A program made the position numbers and the translations under genes. From Vibrio sp. MEBiC08052 (lineage in GTDB: Bacteria > Pseudomonadota > Gammaproteobacteria > Enterobacterales > Vibrionaceae), in assembly GCF_001506075.1 (NCBI RefSeq), contig NZ_KQ947475.1, positions 847,799-911,798 of the forward strand: DNA of 64,000 nt, given 5' to 3'. How positions within the stretch are numbered: position 1 is the stretch's first letter; every line of letters begins with the position of its first letter. The notes beneath the pieces were generated by a model. That model searched no databases. It was not told the origin of the DNA and saw only the letters and a list, made by a program, of their open reading frames with translations. Positions 9,216 to 18,762 of the stretch are shown piece by piece.

Positions 9216-11240
9216 ATGAATCATTATCAGCAACTGGCGAGCCAGATTCTTATCTTTGTCGGTGGTGCGAATAATATTAAAAGTGTCGTTCATTGTACGA
9301 CACGTCTGCGTTTTGTGTTGAAAAATGAAGAGAAAGTCGCAGGTGAAAAACTCCTTGAACTGCCGGATATTGTCACGGTGATGAAGAGTCTGGGCCAGTA
9401 TCATGTTGTGCTCGGTGGGCATGTCGCCCCAATCTATCATGAGCTACTGGTGCTGTTAGGTGAAAACGTAGAAGAGAAGCACGTTCACGGATTTTTTAAC
9501 CAGTCCATCGATATCATTACCAGCATTTTTACACCGTTACTCGGATTGTTAGCGGGTGCCGGCATTCTCAAAGGGATGTTGACGTTATTTTCCACACTCG
9601 GTTGGCTCGACACGGATAGCGGTGTGTATCGTTTACTGAATCTTGCATCGACATCAACCTTCATCTTTCTGCCGATTTTTCTGGGCTTTACCGCTGCCAA
9701 AAAATTTAAGGGACGTCCGTTTGTGGGGATGGCAATCGGTGCTGCCATGGTTCACCCTGATATTACCAGCACCGCCGGTTTATTTTTCTCACCAAGTGCT
9801 TATAGCAGTCAGACGCTCGATACGTTTTTAGGCTTACCCATTTATTATATTGATTATTCATCGAGTGTTCTGCCAGTGATACTTGCGGCTTGGATGAATG
9901 CGAAACTTGAGCGTTGGCTCGCGAAATACATAACGTTTTCTTTTGCAGATTTACTGATCCCCATACTGTGTCTTGCTGTGACTGTCCCGATGACGTTTAT
10001 TTTGATCGGACCTTTTTCATCCTGGATCGCCTTTGAAATATCATGGCTGATTATTTCTCTGTATCAGGTTGGTCCCGGGATTGCCGGATTACTGATGGGG
10101 GCGATTTGGGAAATCCTTGTTGTGTTTGGCATCCATTGGGGGCTGGTGCCAGCAATAATGAATAATCTTTCTGTCTATGGCTATGATGTGTTGGTGCCTT
10201 TGCTGATGACCGCAGTCTTCGGGCAGGCCGGTGCTTGTCTCGGACTGTTTTTTCGTGAAAAAGATCGGAAGCGGAAAGGACTATTGGGTTCTGCTTCTGT
10301 CACGGCATTTTTTGGGATTACGGAGCCTGCGGTGTATGGATTTACGTTACCTAATAAACGGCCTTTTCTGTTTGGGTGTCTGGGCGGTGCTTTAGGTGGG
10401 TTGTTGGTCGGTCTTTATCAAACCAAAGTGTATTCCATGGGAATCATGAGCCTGTTTACTATGGCACAAATTATTCCTGAACATGGGATTGATGCCACCG
10501 TTTATGCCGCTTTAGCTGCCAATATCATTGCCGCATTATCTGCGGGGTACTTGAGTTATTATTTTTCCGGTCAGCCTGCTTTGAAAGCGCCTGATCCCCG
10601 GAATAACGCTGATGTTAACAAAGATCATGCGCAAGCCAGCACATGCTCACCAGAGCCGGAAGTCCAGCATACTTCTGAGACATCAGCAGTTAAGACACAA
10701 CCAATTAAGCAGCAACTAATTAAGAAAAAATCGAAATCAATGGCTGCTGATGAATCGGTTCAAAGTGCATTCAGTGAAACAATTTTTTCTCCTTTATCCG
10801 GAGAGATTCTTCCGCTGGAAGAGTCGGCAGATTCGATTTTTGCGATGGGGATTTTAGGGGCGGGAATTGTGATTATTCCTGACAGCGGCACCGTGTATGC
10901 GCCGATCGATGGTGAAGTGGTCTCCGATTTTAATGGCGGTCATGCGATTGGTCTCAAAACTCAGCAGGGCGTGGAAGTCTTTATTCATATTGGCATTGAT
11001 ACGGTAAAACTGGAAGGGATGCATTTTTCCGCGGCATTGCCAAAAGGAACGCAGGTGAAGCAAGGGCAACCGCTCATCGATTTTGACTATGCGGCGATTT
11101 CTGCGATGGGATATGACTTAGAGACGGTGGTGATTATCAAAAATGCCGAGGAGTATGCTGCTGAAGTGATATGTCATGCTCAGAAGGGAGACCCGATTGA
11201 ACATGGCACAATGTTACTGACCATTCGGGCCGAGCATTGA
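9216..11240 (+). CDS. bglF: Beta-glucoside-specific PTS permease EIIBCA
   Basis: A 674-residue PTS permease in the order B-C-A. EIIB has the phospho-Cys in VVHCTTRLRF (Cys27). EIIC (about 100-450) has many membrane segments and FFGITEPAVYGFTLPNKRP. A Lys/Gln-rich linker (about 465-520) follows, then EIIA with VEVFIHIGIDTVKLEG (His near 591). It imports and phosphorylates a beta-glucoside and also controls BglG by phosphorylation. I chose the ATG at 9216, since the family starts MxxYxxLAxxIL; a TTG at 9198 is also in frame. No phospho-beta-glucosidase gene follows, so hydrolysis must be encoded elsewhere. Confidence 0.92.
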   Translation: MNHYQQLASQILIFVGGANNIKSVVHCTTRLRFVLKNEEKVAGEKLLELPDIVTVMKSLGQYHVVLGGHVAPIYHELLVLLGENVEEKHVHGFFNQSIDIITSIFTPLLGLLAGAGILKGMLTLFSTLGWLDTDSGVYRLLNLASTSTFIFLPIFLGFTAAKKFKGRPFVGMAIGAAMVHPDITSTAGLFFSPSAYSSQTLDTFLGLPIYYIDYSSSVLPVILAAWMNAKLERWLAKYITFSFADLLIPILCLAVTVPMTFILIGPFSSWIAFEISWLIISLYQVGPGIAGLLMGAIWEILVVFGIHWGLVPAIMNNLSVYGYDVLVPLLMTAVFGQAGACLGLFFREKDRKRKGLLGSASVTAFFGITEPAVYGFTLPNKRPFLFGCLGGALGGLLVGLYQTKVYSMGIMSLFTMAQIIPEHGIDATVYAALAANIIAALSAGYLSYYFSGQPALKAPDPRNNADVNKDHAQASTCSPEPEVQHTSETSAVKTQPIKQQLIKKKSKSMAADESVQSAFSETIFSPLSGEILPLEESADSIFAMGILGAGIVIIPDSGTVYAPIDGEVVSDFNGGHAIGLKTQQGVEVFIHIGIDTVKLEGMHFSAALPKGTQVKQGQPLIDFDYAAISAMGYDLETVVIIKNAEEYAAEVICHAQKGDPIEHGTMLLTIRAEH

Positions 11241-11243
11241 TGA

Positions 11244-11345
11244 TTACAGCTTCAGAAGCTGTTTCCGTGTGGGATAGACGAAGTGATCACAGGAATAGAT
11301 ATCACCATTGTGTTCAATGGCAAGAGTTCAATGGCAACGGCCTTA
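11244..11345 (-). pseudogene. C-terminal fragment of an anaerobic sulfatase-maturase-like gene
   Basis: On the minus strand the last codons before the TAA at 11244 read AIEHNGDIYSCDHFVYP and then TRKQLLKL. EHNGDxYSCDHFV(Y)P is the hallmark of the C-terminal Fe-S (SPASM) region of anSME radical-SAM maturases. Just upstream are further CxxC codons (CQCAVCGKAV) in a changed frame and a short duplicated GTTCAATGGCAA. Nothing else of the gene is visible, so this is a remnant. The rest of 11345-11586 shows no gene. Confidence 0.6.
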
Positions 11346-11586
11346 CCGCAGACTGCACATTGACACACTTCTGCGATTCGTGATTAAACATAATCGAGAT
11401 GATATTTTCAAAACTGATCAAACGGTACATTCAACAGTATTGTGCGTGTTTGTCTGTAAATTGTTACTGTCAGTATAGTCAGAGCTTTCTACTTTCAGAG
11501 CTTTCCGTCACTGTATGCCGTTGCATGGTCGGGAAAGCTCATCAAGACGAGAGAAATGCTCGATGATTTCTCGGGAGCCGGGCAAA

Positions 11587-12510
11587 TTAATTCATGATGG
11601 TTTCTCGTCGAGGCTTCGGCACCGTTTTAAATTTAAAAAACATCACGATATTACCGGACAGAATCAGCACTAAGCCAATCACGGCTGTTTGCGTCCAGAG
11701 ATAGCCTTCAAATAGCGTTGAGATTGATAACGCCACTAACGGAAATAATATCGTCGCATAAGCCGCAGAACCTGTACCGATGCGCCCCACCAGCGCAAAG
11801 TAAGCGCCAAAGCCAATCACGGTGCCAAAAATAGCCAAATAAAATAAGGCGCCGATATAGCTGACGGTTGTTTCAATGGTGAAATGCGTGCCGGTGACCC
11901 CAATGATCAGTAGCATGGTGAGTGCGCCATAGAGCATCGCATAGGCATTGGTTGATAATACATCGAGCCCTCTTTTTTGATGGCGGGCACTGATCATATT
12001 ACCGATCGAAAAGCCGTAGGTTCCCAGCAAACACAGGCTGATGCCGAACAGGGTTGATGTATCAAAATCATTGACTAATAAACTCTCCCAGAACAGACAA
12101 ACGATCCCTGAGATACCGATCAGACTTGCAAACACGAGTCGATAGGTAATCCGTTGGCCGAGAAATATCACACCATTGATCGCGTTAAACACAATCGCCA
12201 TTGAAAATAAAACCGATTCTAAGCCACTGTTGATGTAGTGATTGGCTGAGTAAAAACATAAGAAATTCAAACAAAAGACGCACATCCCCTGAAGCAGACA
12301 AAAGAGATGATCGCGTCGATTGATGGCTTGCAGTTTGCCTGACCATTTCAGGATGAGCATGAGCAGACAGGAAGCAATTGCAAAGCGGTAGAATACCGAA
12401 ATCATCGCGGGGACGTCGCCCGTTTGGAGTGCAATCGCAAACCAGGTTGTCCCCCAGATGAGGACAGTGATGAGATAGAGTGAGCCGTTGACCATGTTGG
12501 TTTTATCCAT
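11587..12510 (-). CDS. EamA-family (DMT superfamily) transporter
   Basis: A 307-residue protein with about ten hydrophobic segments in two EamA repeats, starting with LYLITVLIWGTTWFAIALQTG, the family's typical first helix (WGxxxx). It probably exports a metabolite or amino acid. It is divergent from the AraC-type regulator gene at 12688, with about 180 bp between them, so that regulator is a likely controller. The substrate cannot be told. Confidence 0.88.
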   Translation of the reverse strand: MDKTNMVNGSLYLITVLIWGTTWFAIALQTGDVPAMISVFYRFAIASCLLMLILKWSGKLQAINRRDHLFCLLQGMCVFCLNFLCFYSANHYINSGLESVLFSMAIVFNAINGVIFLGQRITYRLVFASLIGISGIVCLFWESLLVNDFDTSTLFGISLCLLGTYGFSIGNMISARHQKRGLDVLSTNAYAMLYGALTMLLIIGVTGTHFTIETTVSYIGALFYLAIFGTVIGFGAYFALVGRIGTGSAAYATILFPLVALSISTLFEGYLWTQTAVIGLVLILSGNIVMFFKFKTVPKPRRETIMN

Positions 12511-12687
12511 TTGAACTGTATTGCGACGATTTTAGCGGGGTTGCCATCATTGGGATTACAGGGGCTTGCTGATAATTTACATATTCTTGCGCATTTTTAC
12601 GACCAGTCCGTAGCGATCGGTTTGCCTGCCCTGATGATAAACCATAAACTAGTCGATGACTGAGGTTGACAGCGGAGAAGATGAGCC

Positions 12688-13557
12688 ATGTCTAAGCCGT
12701 ACCAGATGATTGAGTGCTTGCAAAACCATAAGGCGCAGCGATTAGATTCAACTGTACTTGAAAACGGGACCGGGGTGACATCCTGGACGAATCAATATGC
12801 GATGATTGATGTGAATGCACCGGATCATCATACCTTGAGTTTATATATCAAAGATGGTTACCAGTCCTTCCTGAAAACCCCGCACGGCTGGCGCAACGGT
12901 GGCAAGCCGGATCGGTTGTGTCTGATGCCCAAAGATTATTCGTCCATCTGGGATATTCGCGGGTCATTATCGTTTGTTCACTTTTATTTTACTGACCGGC
13001 ACTTAAAACAGGTGGCGGAATCGGTCTGGGATAAAAGTCCCTACGGAATTAGTATCGATGAACGTATTTTTGTCGATGATCCGCAAGTTACCACGCTGTA
13101 TCGGCAATTCTTATTGAATCTGAGTTGGAATGATTCCGCTGACCGCTTAGCGCTGAGTTCAGCGACGACATTATTGTTAACGCACTTAGTTCGCCACTAC
13201 ACCAATTTTAAATGGAATCCGGTACAAGTCATCGGTGGACTTGCGCCTTTCCAGCTCGCCAGAGTGAAAGCCTATATTGAGGCGAATCTCAGCGACGGCA
13301 TCCAACTTTCTGATTTGGCCGCAGTGGCGAATTTAAGTGAATATCATTTTGCACGAATGTTTAAACAATCCGTCGGGCTGGCACCGCATCAATACGTGAT
13401 GCAGCAGCGCTTACTGTTGGCAAAAACATTGCTGAAAAAAACCGACCTGTCTTTAGTGACCATCGCTTTGCAGTGTGGCTTCAGTTCATCGGGGCATTTT
13501 TCCAATCGGTTTAAACTGGCCAGCGGATGCACCCCAAGCCAATACCGGTACCGTTAG
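12688..13557 (+). CDS. AraC-family transcriptional regulator
   Basis: A 289-residue regulator. The C-terminal 100 residues hold two HTH motifs, first DGIQLSDLAAVANLSEYHFA and second LSLVTIALQCGFSSSGHFSN followed by RFKLASGCTPSQYR. The N-terminal part is an effector-sensing region of the kind that has HFYFTDRHL. The divergent neighbour is the EamA exporter, a plausible target. The effector is unknown. Confidence 0.9.
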   Translation: MSKPYQMIECLQNHKAQRLDSTVLENGTGVTSWTNQYAMIDVNAPDHHTLSLYIKDGYQSFLKTPHGWRNGGKPDRLCLMPKDYSSIWDIRGSLSFVHFYFTDRHLKQVAESVWDKSPYGISIDERIFVDDPQVTTLYRQFLLNLSWNDSADRLALSSATTLLLTHLVRHYTNFKWNPVQVIGGLAPFQLARVKAYIEANLSDGIQLSDLAAVANLSEYHFARMFKQSVGLAPHQYVMQQRLLLAKTLLKKTDLSLVTIALQCGFSSSGHFSNRFKLASGCTPSQYRYR

Positions 13558-13659
13558 ATCCATCCGTAACAAGTGATACGAGTCTGTAATGCCATCGGGT
13601 TCAGTCAACATGTCATATGTGGATGCCCCACGATAGCAGGGCGGTTGGGGATCGTTCTG

Positions 13660-14223
13660 TTAATAGTTGATGGTTTGTTTGACGGGGGAGAGGGTTGCCA
13701 TCAGTGCGGTGATCTCGGACAACAGCTCGGTGTGACTCGGTGTGTCATCCTGATCCAGCCAAATCAGCTCACCAATGTTCATCGGTTTCGCTTGTTGGGC
13801 TAACGTTTCAAGTTCTGGCAGATATTCAGCACCGGGGTGACCTTTGCGTCGGTAGGGTAAACGCTGCTTATAACGTTCAACCACCGTCTCCGGAGACACT
13901 TGGTTCCACACTTCGATCACATGATGAATTTTGGATTCATCCACATACCGGAGCAGTTCCTCTTTGGGGCGGAAACCAAACCAGGCATCGACCACATAAA
14001 CACATTCGTCGGGGGCTTGGGCTATTGTGTTCCAAATGACTTGATAAGCGGCCTGACCGAGTCTGCGGTTGAGTTTGCGATCTACATCGCTATAGAGACC
14101 CATAAACGGCTCTTTAATGGTATCGATCGACAGATAGGGGCAGGTAAAGTATTCGGCAATTTTTGTTGCAGTCGTACTTTTGCCTGAAGCTGGGATTCCA
14201 TTAACAAGAATGACAGTTTTCAT
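13660..14223 (-). CDS. P-loop (AAA/zeta-like) small-molecule kinase of the PTS operon
   Basis: This 187-residue protein starts MKTVILVNGIPASGKSTTA, a Walker A motif of the shikimate/gluconate kinase-like P-loop group, and has YVVDAWF as a likely Walker B. Its start overlaps the stop of the PTS IIA gene by 4 bp (ATGA), so both are translated together. It is the last gene of the operon. The fold and place suggest it phosphorylates a sugar or sugar acid intermediate; the substrate is inference only. Confidence 0.7.
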   Translation of the reverse strand: MKTVILVNGIPASGKSTTATKIAEYFTCPYLSIDTIKEPFMGLYSDVDRKLNRRLGQAAYQVIWNTIAQAPDECVYVVDAWFGFRPKEELLRYVDESKIHHVIEVWNQVSPETVVERYKQRLPYRRKGHPGAEYLPELETLAQQAKPMNIGELIWLDQDDTPSHTELLSEITALMATLSPVKQTINY

Positions 14224-14657
14224 AGTAAATTCAGCACCTCTTCTTTCGTCGTCGCATGTTTTAATTTATCTCGAATTTTTTCATCGCTAAGCAGTTCAAA
14301 AATAGGTCGTAGTCCGTGTTCGATATGACTGTGACCATCTAAAGCACACAACATGATAATGAGATCAACTTCAGGACTTGATTGGATGGTGAGCGGATGT
14401 TTGAGTGTGACTAAACTAAAACCGAGGCGGTTTACACCGTCTTCAGGTCGCGCATGGGGTAACGCAAAACGTTCATCTTCAAAAACGTAATAAGGCCCGG
14501 TTTCTTCAGTCGTCGTTTTAATTGCATTTAAATAAGAGAGATTGATAAATTGATGATCCAACAGTGGGCGAGCCGCGATATCGAGTGCATCTTGCCAGTC
14601 TTTCGCATCCACTTGTAATTGGATCGCATCGGCTTCAACTAAAAGCTCTTTCAGCAT
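14220..14657 (-). CDS. PTS EIIA component, mannitol/fructose-ascorbate type
   Basis: A 145-residue EIIA with the expected active-site sequence FALPHARPEDGVNRLGFSL (the His of PHAR accepts phosphate from HPr). It resembles UlaC/SgaA. It provides phosphate to the IIB protein encoded at 17293. It overlaps the next gene by 4 bp and follows a small protein gene by 12 bp. Confidence 0.9.
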   Translation of the reverse strand: MLKELLVEADAIQLQVDAKDWQDALDIAARPLLDHQFINLSYLNAIKTTTEETGPYYVFEDERFALPHARPEDGVNRLGFSLVTLKHPLTIQSSPEVDLIIMLCALDGHSHIEHGLRPIFELLSDEKIRDKLKHATTKEEVLNLL

Positions 14658-14669
14658 AATGTTTCCTTC

Positions 14670-14933
14670 TCAGAAATTTTTCCGCGCAGCATTTCTAAGT
14701 TCGTTCATTTTGTTAAAAATATCGTTGACGCTATCTTTGTATGAAGGAACTTGCGAATAAATCGAGGCAGCTTGTGTATATTTAACTAATAGAGTTCGCT
14801 GTAGCGTAATATCATCCGGTTCTAAGGCATACCGCTCTTCTAATTGCAAAATTTCCTGATGAATTGCAACTGCCTGACTTTCGGTCATCTCATTCTTTTC
14901 ATGACCGGCGAATAACTTTTTAAGGAATTGCAT
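14670..14933 (-). CDS. Small soluble protein of the PTS operon, 87 residues, unknown function
   Basis: The ATG at 14933 has GAGGAGGGC upstream, a strong ribosome site, so I prefer it over a longer frame to 14972. The protein (MQFLKKLFAGHEKNEMTESQ at the start) is charged and predicted helical with no membrane segment. It sits between aldolase and IIA genes and is thus likely part of the pathway. I do not recognise a family. Confidence 0.6.
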   Translation of the reverse strand: MQFLKKLFAGHEKNEMTESQAVAIHQEILQLEERYALEPDDITLQRTLLVKYTQAASIYSQVPSYKDSVNDIFNKMNELRNAARKNF

Positions 14934-14991
14934 ACGTGCCCTCCTCAATTGCCCCACCGGAGTGGGGCACATAATCGTGATTTAAGTTATG

Positions 14992-15834
14992 TTATTGAAA
15001 TAAACGCATCTTCTCAGCAATGACTTCTCTGACGGCTTTACGCGCGGGAATAAAGAACTTGCGCACCGAGTCGTCTACTTTGCCGCTGGAGAAGGTATCC
15101 TGACAGTGTTTCACCCATTGAACATTCATTTCGGTGCCGACATTGACTTTATCCATCCCGTGACGAATGACATCACGCATATCTTCATCACTGACACCGG
15201 TACCGCCATGGAGAACCAGAGACTTGTCTACGGCTTGATGGATTTCTTCCAATAGTGCGTGCTGAATATTGGTTTTTGCGGTGTAAGACCCGTGCACCGT
15301 GCCGATACTGACGGCCAGCATATCAACATCAGCCTCACGGACAAACTGAGTCGCCTCCGCTACCGTCGTAAAAGCGATGTCACTGTCGGCAACGGCTTTA
15401 CCATCTTCCGCACCGCCAATGGCGCCTAATTCTGCCTCGACAGTGACATTAAACTGACGAGCGTATTCCAGAACGATATTGGTATTGGCAATGTTTTCCT
15501 CTAACGGTAAATGTGAACCATCGTACATCACACTGCTGAAACCACTGTCGATGGCTTTTTTGATGTCATCGATATTTGAGCAGTGATCCAGATGTAAACA
15601 GGTTGGCACATCGTGTGTTTCAGCCAAGGCTTTGATCGAACCAACCAGTAACTCACGGCCTAAATATTCCGCAGTGCCCGTTGAAATTTGGATCATCAAC
15701 GGTGAGTGAGTATCGAGCGCTGCTTCAAAATAAGCGGGTAGCATTTCAAGGCAGTGCAAGTTAAATGAACCCACCGCATGAAAACCACGTCGTTGTGCAA
15801 TGGGAAAGAGTTCTTTGAAATTAAACAGTTTCAT
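14992..15834 (-). CDS. Class II (zinc) ketose-bisphosphate aldolase, GatY/KbaY/FbaA type
   Basis: A 280-residue class II aldolase. CLHLDHCSN (zinc and catalytic region), SVMYDGSHLPLEENI, VEAELGAIGG, AVSIGTVHG and LHGGTGVSDEDMR are all present. It should split a ketose-1,6-bisphosphate such as tagatose or fructose bisphosphate into triose phosphates. Its start overlaps the end of the IIC gene by 14 bp. Together with the PFK-like gene upstream it gives a route from a sugar 6-phosphate to glycolysis. Confidence 0.9.
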   Translation of the reverse strand: MKLFNFKELFPIAQRRGFHAVGSFNLHCLEMLPAYFEAALDTHSPLMIQISTGTAEYLGRELLVGSIKALAETHDVPTCLHLDHCSNIDDIKKAIDSGFSSVMYDGSHLPLEENIANTNIVLEYARQFNVTVEAELGAIGGAEDGKAVADSDIAFTTVAEATQFVREADVDMLAVSIGTVHGSYTAKTNIQHALLEEIHQAVDKSLVLHGGTGVSDEDMRDVIRHGMDKVNVGTEMNVQWVKHCQDTFSSGKVDDSVRKFFIPARKAVREVIAEKMRLFQ

Positions 15835-17194
15835 TGGCGATATCCTTTTTATCTTCAGAGCGAGAAAGAGATTTGTTCACGAAATAGGTAATAGCGATAA
15901 CAAAGACGATGAACGTCACCACAAATCCCCAGTTGCCGTTGAAAGCGTTGCCGAGCAGCAAACCGGATGAAATGACATCGGAGTCACTGAAGGTCACACC
16001 GACAAAACCATAGGTTTCGAGGAGAGGGATCAGAATGGCTGGCAAGAAAGTGATGAATAAGCCGTGGACGACGCCACCGATAATGGCACCACGTCTGCCG
16101 CCAATTGCGTTACCGAAAATGCCCGCTGTACCACCGGCGAAGAAGTTGGTTAATAATCCCGGCAGGATCATGGCGAGCCCGAACATCGGGAACAGCAACA
16201 TACCAATCACCGTGCCCACGGTGGTGGACAGGAAGCCCAAAATGACGGCATTCGGTGCATAAGGGAACAGCACCGGGCAATCTAATGCAGGCTTGGCATT
16301 GGGCACCAAACGCATCGCGATACCTTGGAATGCAGGGACCAATTCTTGCAGTAACAGGCGTACCCCGGAGTAGAGCACAAAGACACCGGCGACAAATACC
16401 ATCGCTTGCATAAACGCATACATCAGGTAATTCATGCCGTTAGAGTATTTCGCAATGTATTCAGGGCCTGCAGCGATTGCAGGAATGAGATACATCGGGA
16501 TCATCACCACGGCCATCGACAAGTAGGTATCATTCAAAAAAGAGAATGCTTTCGGCAGTTGAATGTCTTCGGTTGACTTGGAGTTTTTGCCGACTACTTT
16601 CGCGACAGCGGCCTGAACCATATAACCAATGGTACAGAAGTGCCCCAGCGCGATACTGTCGTTACCGGTGATACGGCGTACCACGGGTTGTGCGATAGCG
16701 GGCATGGCAACCGCCATAATGCCGCCAAAAATCCCACCGGTCAGGATCAGGGGGAGTCCGGTTAATCCGGCTTTGTAGCCAATGACGGCACCAATGGTAC
16801 TCATCCATAGCAACGCCTGACCGGTGAGGAATATATATTTCCAGGGCGTGAAGCGGGCGATCAAAATATTGGTGGCAAATATCACCAAGAGTGTTAAAGC
16901 CACTTCACTACCTAACTGTTTGTTGGCAACACCCGCAATCGCAGCGACATCGGTAATATAGCCAGACATCCCGAAGCCCGTGGTAAAAATTTGGTTTAGA
17001 AAGGTAAGGGTTTCGACAATAATATTAATGCCGGCCATCATCACTAAAAAGCCAAGCATAGTTTTGAATGTACCTTCAAAAATTTTGCCGTAGGTTTTTT
17101 TCTGTAATATCAGACCCATCATTGCAATAAATGCGATGAGTATTGATGCCTGACCTAATAAGTCTTTAACAATAAATTCGAAAAAGGCGCTCAT
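15821..17194 (-). CDS. PTS EIIC permease of the ascorbate (UlaA/SgaT) family
   Basis: A 457-residue, very hydrophobic protein with about eleven membrane segments and the UlaA-type features LLGQASILIAFIAMMGLILQ near the start and FGNAIGGRRGAIIGGVVHGL near 370. This family imports L-ascorbate in E. coli, but relatives carry other sugars. The company of aldolase and PFK-like kinase rather than ascorbate decarboxylase and epimerase genes argues for a different substrate. Confidence 0.88.
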   Translation of the reverse strand: MSAFFEFIVKDLLGQASILIAFIAMMGLILQKKTYGKIFEGTFKTMLGFLVMMAGINIIVETLTFLNQIFTTGFGMSGYITDVAAIAGVANKQLGSEVALTLLVIFATNILIARFTPWKYIFLTGQALLWMSTIGAVIGYKAGLTGLPLILTGGIFGGIMAVAMPAIAQPVVRRITGNDSIALGHFCTIGYMVQAAVAKVVGKNSKSTEDIQLPKAFSFLNDTYLSMAVVMIPMYLIPAIAAGPEYIAKYSNGMNYLMYAFMQAMVFVAGVFVLYSGVRLLLQELVPAFQGIAMRLVPNAKPALDCPVLFPYAPNAVILGFLSTTVGTVIGMLLFPMFGLAMILPGLLTNFFAGGTAGIFGNAIGGRRGAIIGGVVHGLFITFLPAILIPLLETYGFVGVTFSDSDVISSGLLLGNAFNGNWGFVVTFIVFVIAITYFVNKSLSRSEDKKDIANETV

Positions 17195-17292
17195 AATATG
17201 TGCTCCATTTTAAATGATAGGGTACCAATAGCTTAATTTTGCATTAAGCTATGTTTAGGTGTTATATAAATAAAACAGGTGGAGAAATATTA

Positions 17293-17586
17293 TTATTTGT
17301 GATTAAAAAATTTATTTAATTTCTCTTCCATTTCATTACTATCTGTAAATTTCTGGATGGTAATTATCTTCTCGGCATCCTCAGGAGAGGCGCTTGCTTT
17401 TATTGCGTCGGAGAATGAACTTGAGGTAATAATCGCATCAGGTTTTAATGCTAAAACTTCTGATACAGTTGTATGGTTTAAACTAAAATCAATACCGAGC
17501 TTTTCTAGTACGGGCTTTGCTGTCATTTCTAACGCAAAACTAGAGCCTAAACCACAACCGCACACACACCATATGTTATAAGTCAT
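17293..17586 (-). CDS. PTS EIIB component, ascorbate/galactitol type
   Basis: A 97-residue EIIB. The active-site loop is CGCGLGSSFALEM (first Cys accepts phosphate), near residue 9-17, as in UlaB and GatB proteins. It passes phosphate from the IIA at 14220 to the sugar brought in by the IIC at 15821. It lies about 100 bp upstream of the IIC gene. Confidence 0.9.
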   Translation of the reverse strand: MTYNIWCVCGCGLGSSFALEMTAKPVLEKLGIDFSLNHTTVSEVLALKPDAIITSSSFSDAIKASASPEDAEKIITIQKFTDSNEMEEKLNKFFNHK

Positions 17587-17635
17587 GAGCTAATCCTTCT
17601 TCATGTTCTACCTTTCATCACGTAATATTATTTTT

Positions 17636-18616
17636 TCATATAATTTCTAATTGTTTTGCTAATTTAAAATAGTGACCTTCCTTATCAATTGTCCGGTTTT
17701 GCATTGTATTGAGGTCAACCGGTATCGGTTTATTACTGGAGTTGATAACAATCACTTTGTTAGCCATTCCACTCTTTATACAGCGTACGACTTCGCTGGC
17801 GGCAATCGTACCTTGATAAATTTCTTCAGTTGTCGGATTTCCGTTTCTTAAACCAAACCCTAATGTGGTCTTTCTTATTCTGATACCAATTAACGGTTCT
17901 AACTGTTCTGCCACGGTATCAATAGCACCCTGAAATCCGGGGGTATATTCATGGGTATAACTTTCGGCACATAAAATAATTACGCTATTTTGAATGGCTA
18001 ATTTCTCTTTAATTCGACTGGCTAATTCTTCAGTCGGGATCATATGCTCAGGAATTAAAGCAAAATCAGCATTCGATTTTATCGCGGACTGAAGGGTTAA
18101 TTCGCCACAATACGCTCCGAGCACTTCAACCAGAAATACCCGATTAGGGAGAGCCCGACCTGTGTTTCTTAATTTGGTGACTTCATGTAAAACTTCTTCA
18201 CAGGCGGTTGAAAATCCAATCGTATATTCAGACCCTTCCAAATCATTATCAACCGTCATTCCGACGCCGAAACAGTTCACACCGTATTGACTGAGTTTGT
18301 GGAGAAACTTCATCGAACCGTCCCCGCCCGCCAAAATCAGCACGGATATTTTTTCCTTCTTCAAACGTGTTGCGATGAGGTCATATTCTTTCGGGTTTAA
18401 ATACCGCTCAGAACGACCTGAAGAAATAATCGGCATTGAAGAAATCGAGTAATCAATCAAATCACGGTAGCTGATATCAATCTTGCTGCCGTTAAGCAGC
18501 CCGTAGATGCCGCCGTTAAAAATCGTAATATCCGCACCGGATAGTCTAGCCACCTGAAAGATAAAGTTATTGATACCAGCGCCATCTCCGCCGCTAATCA
18601 CGATACCAATTTTCAT
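17636..18616 (-). CDS. 6-phosphofructokinase-like sugar-phosphate kinase
   Basis: A 326-residue member of the ATP/PPi-PFK fold: the start GIVISGGDGAGINNF, the nucleotide loop LILAGGDGSMKF and VGMTVDNDLEGSEYTIGF (PFK catalytic region; classical PFK has TIDND in this place). It probably phosphorylates a ketose-6-phosphate to the bisphosphate for the class II aldolase of the same operon. It is the first gene of the operon. It could be a tagatose-6-phosphate rather than a fructose-6-phosphate kinase. Confidence 0.85.
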   Translation of the reverse strand: MKIGIVISGGDGAGINNFIFQVARLSGADITIFNGGIYGLLNGSKIDISYRDLIDYSISSMPIISSGRSERYLNPKEYDLIATRLKKEKISVLILAGGDGSMKFLHKLSQYGVNCFGVGMTVDNDLEGSEYTIGFSTACEEVLHEVTKLRNTGRALPNRVFLVEVLGAYCGELTLQSAIKSNADFALIPEHMIPTEELASRIKEKLAIQNSVIILCAESYTHEYTPGFQGAIDTVAEQLEPLIGIRIRKTTLGFGLRNGNPTTEEIYQGTIAASEVVRCIKSGMANKVIVINSSNKPIPVDLNTMQNRTIDKEGHYFKLAKQLEII

Positions 18617-18671
18617 AGGTTTCTCCTTATTTTGTTATGGCTTGATTATTAAACACTCAATAAGGGTTTGT

Positions 18672-18762
18672 TGTGATCTAGATCGACAAAAATCAGATCA
18701 AAAAATAATCTATGGATAAAAGAGATCTAGATCACTGCTATTTATTGTGACTTAAATCACGT
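18672..18762 (-). promoter_or_regulatory. CRP-like and repeated ATCTAGATC sites upstream of the PTS operon
   Basis: TGTGACTTAAATCACGT at 18746-18762 is a good CRP half-site pair (TGTGA-N6-TCAC). TGTGATCTAGATCGACA at 18672 is a second, weaker one. The palindrome GATCTAGATC occurs twice, at about 18675 and 18724. Their position upstream of the first gene (start 18616) fits catabolite control plus a local regulator. Confidence 0.55.
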
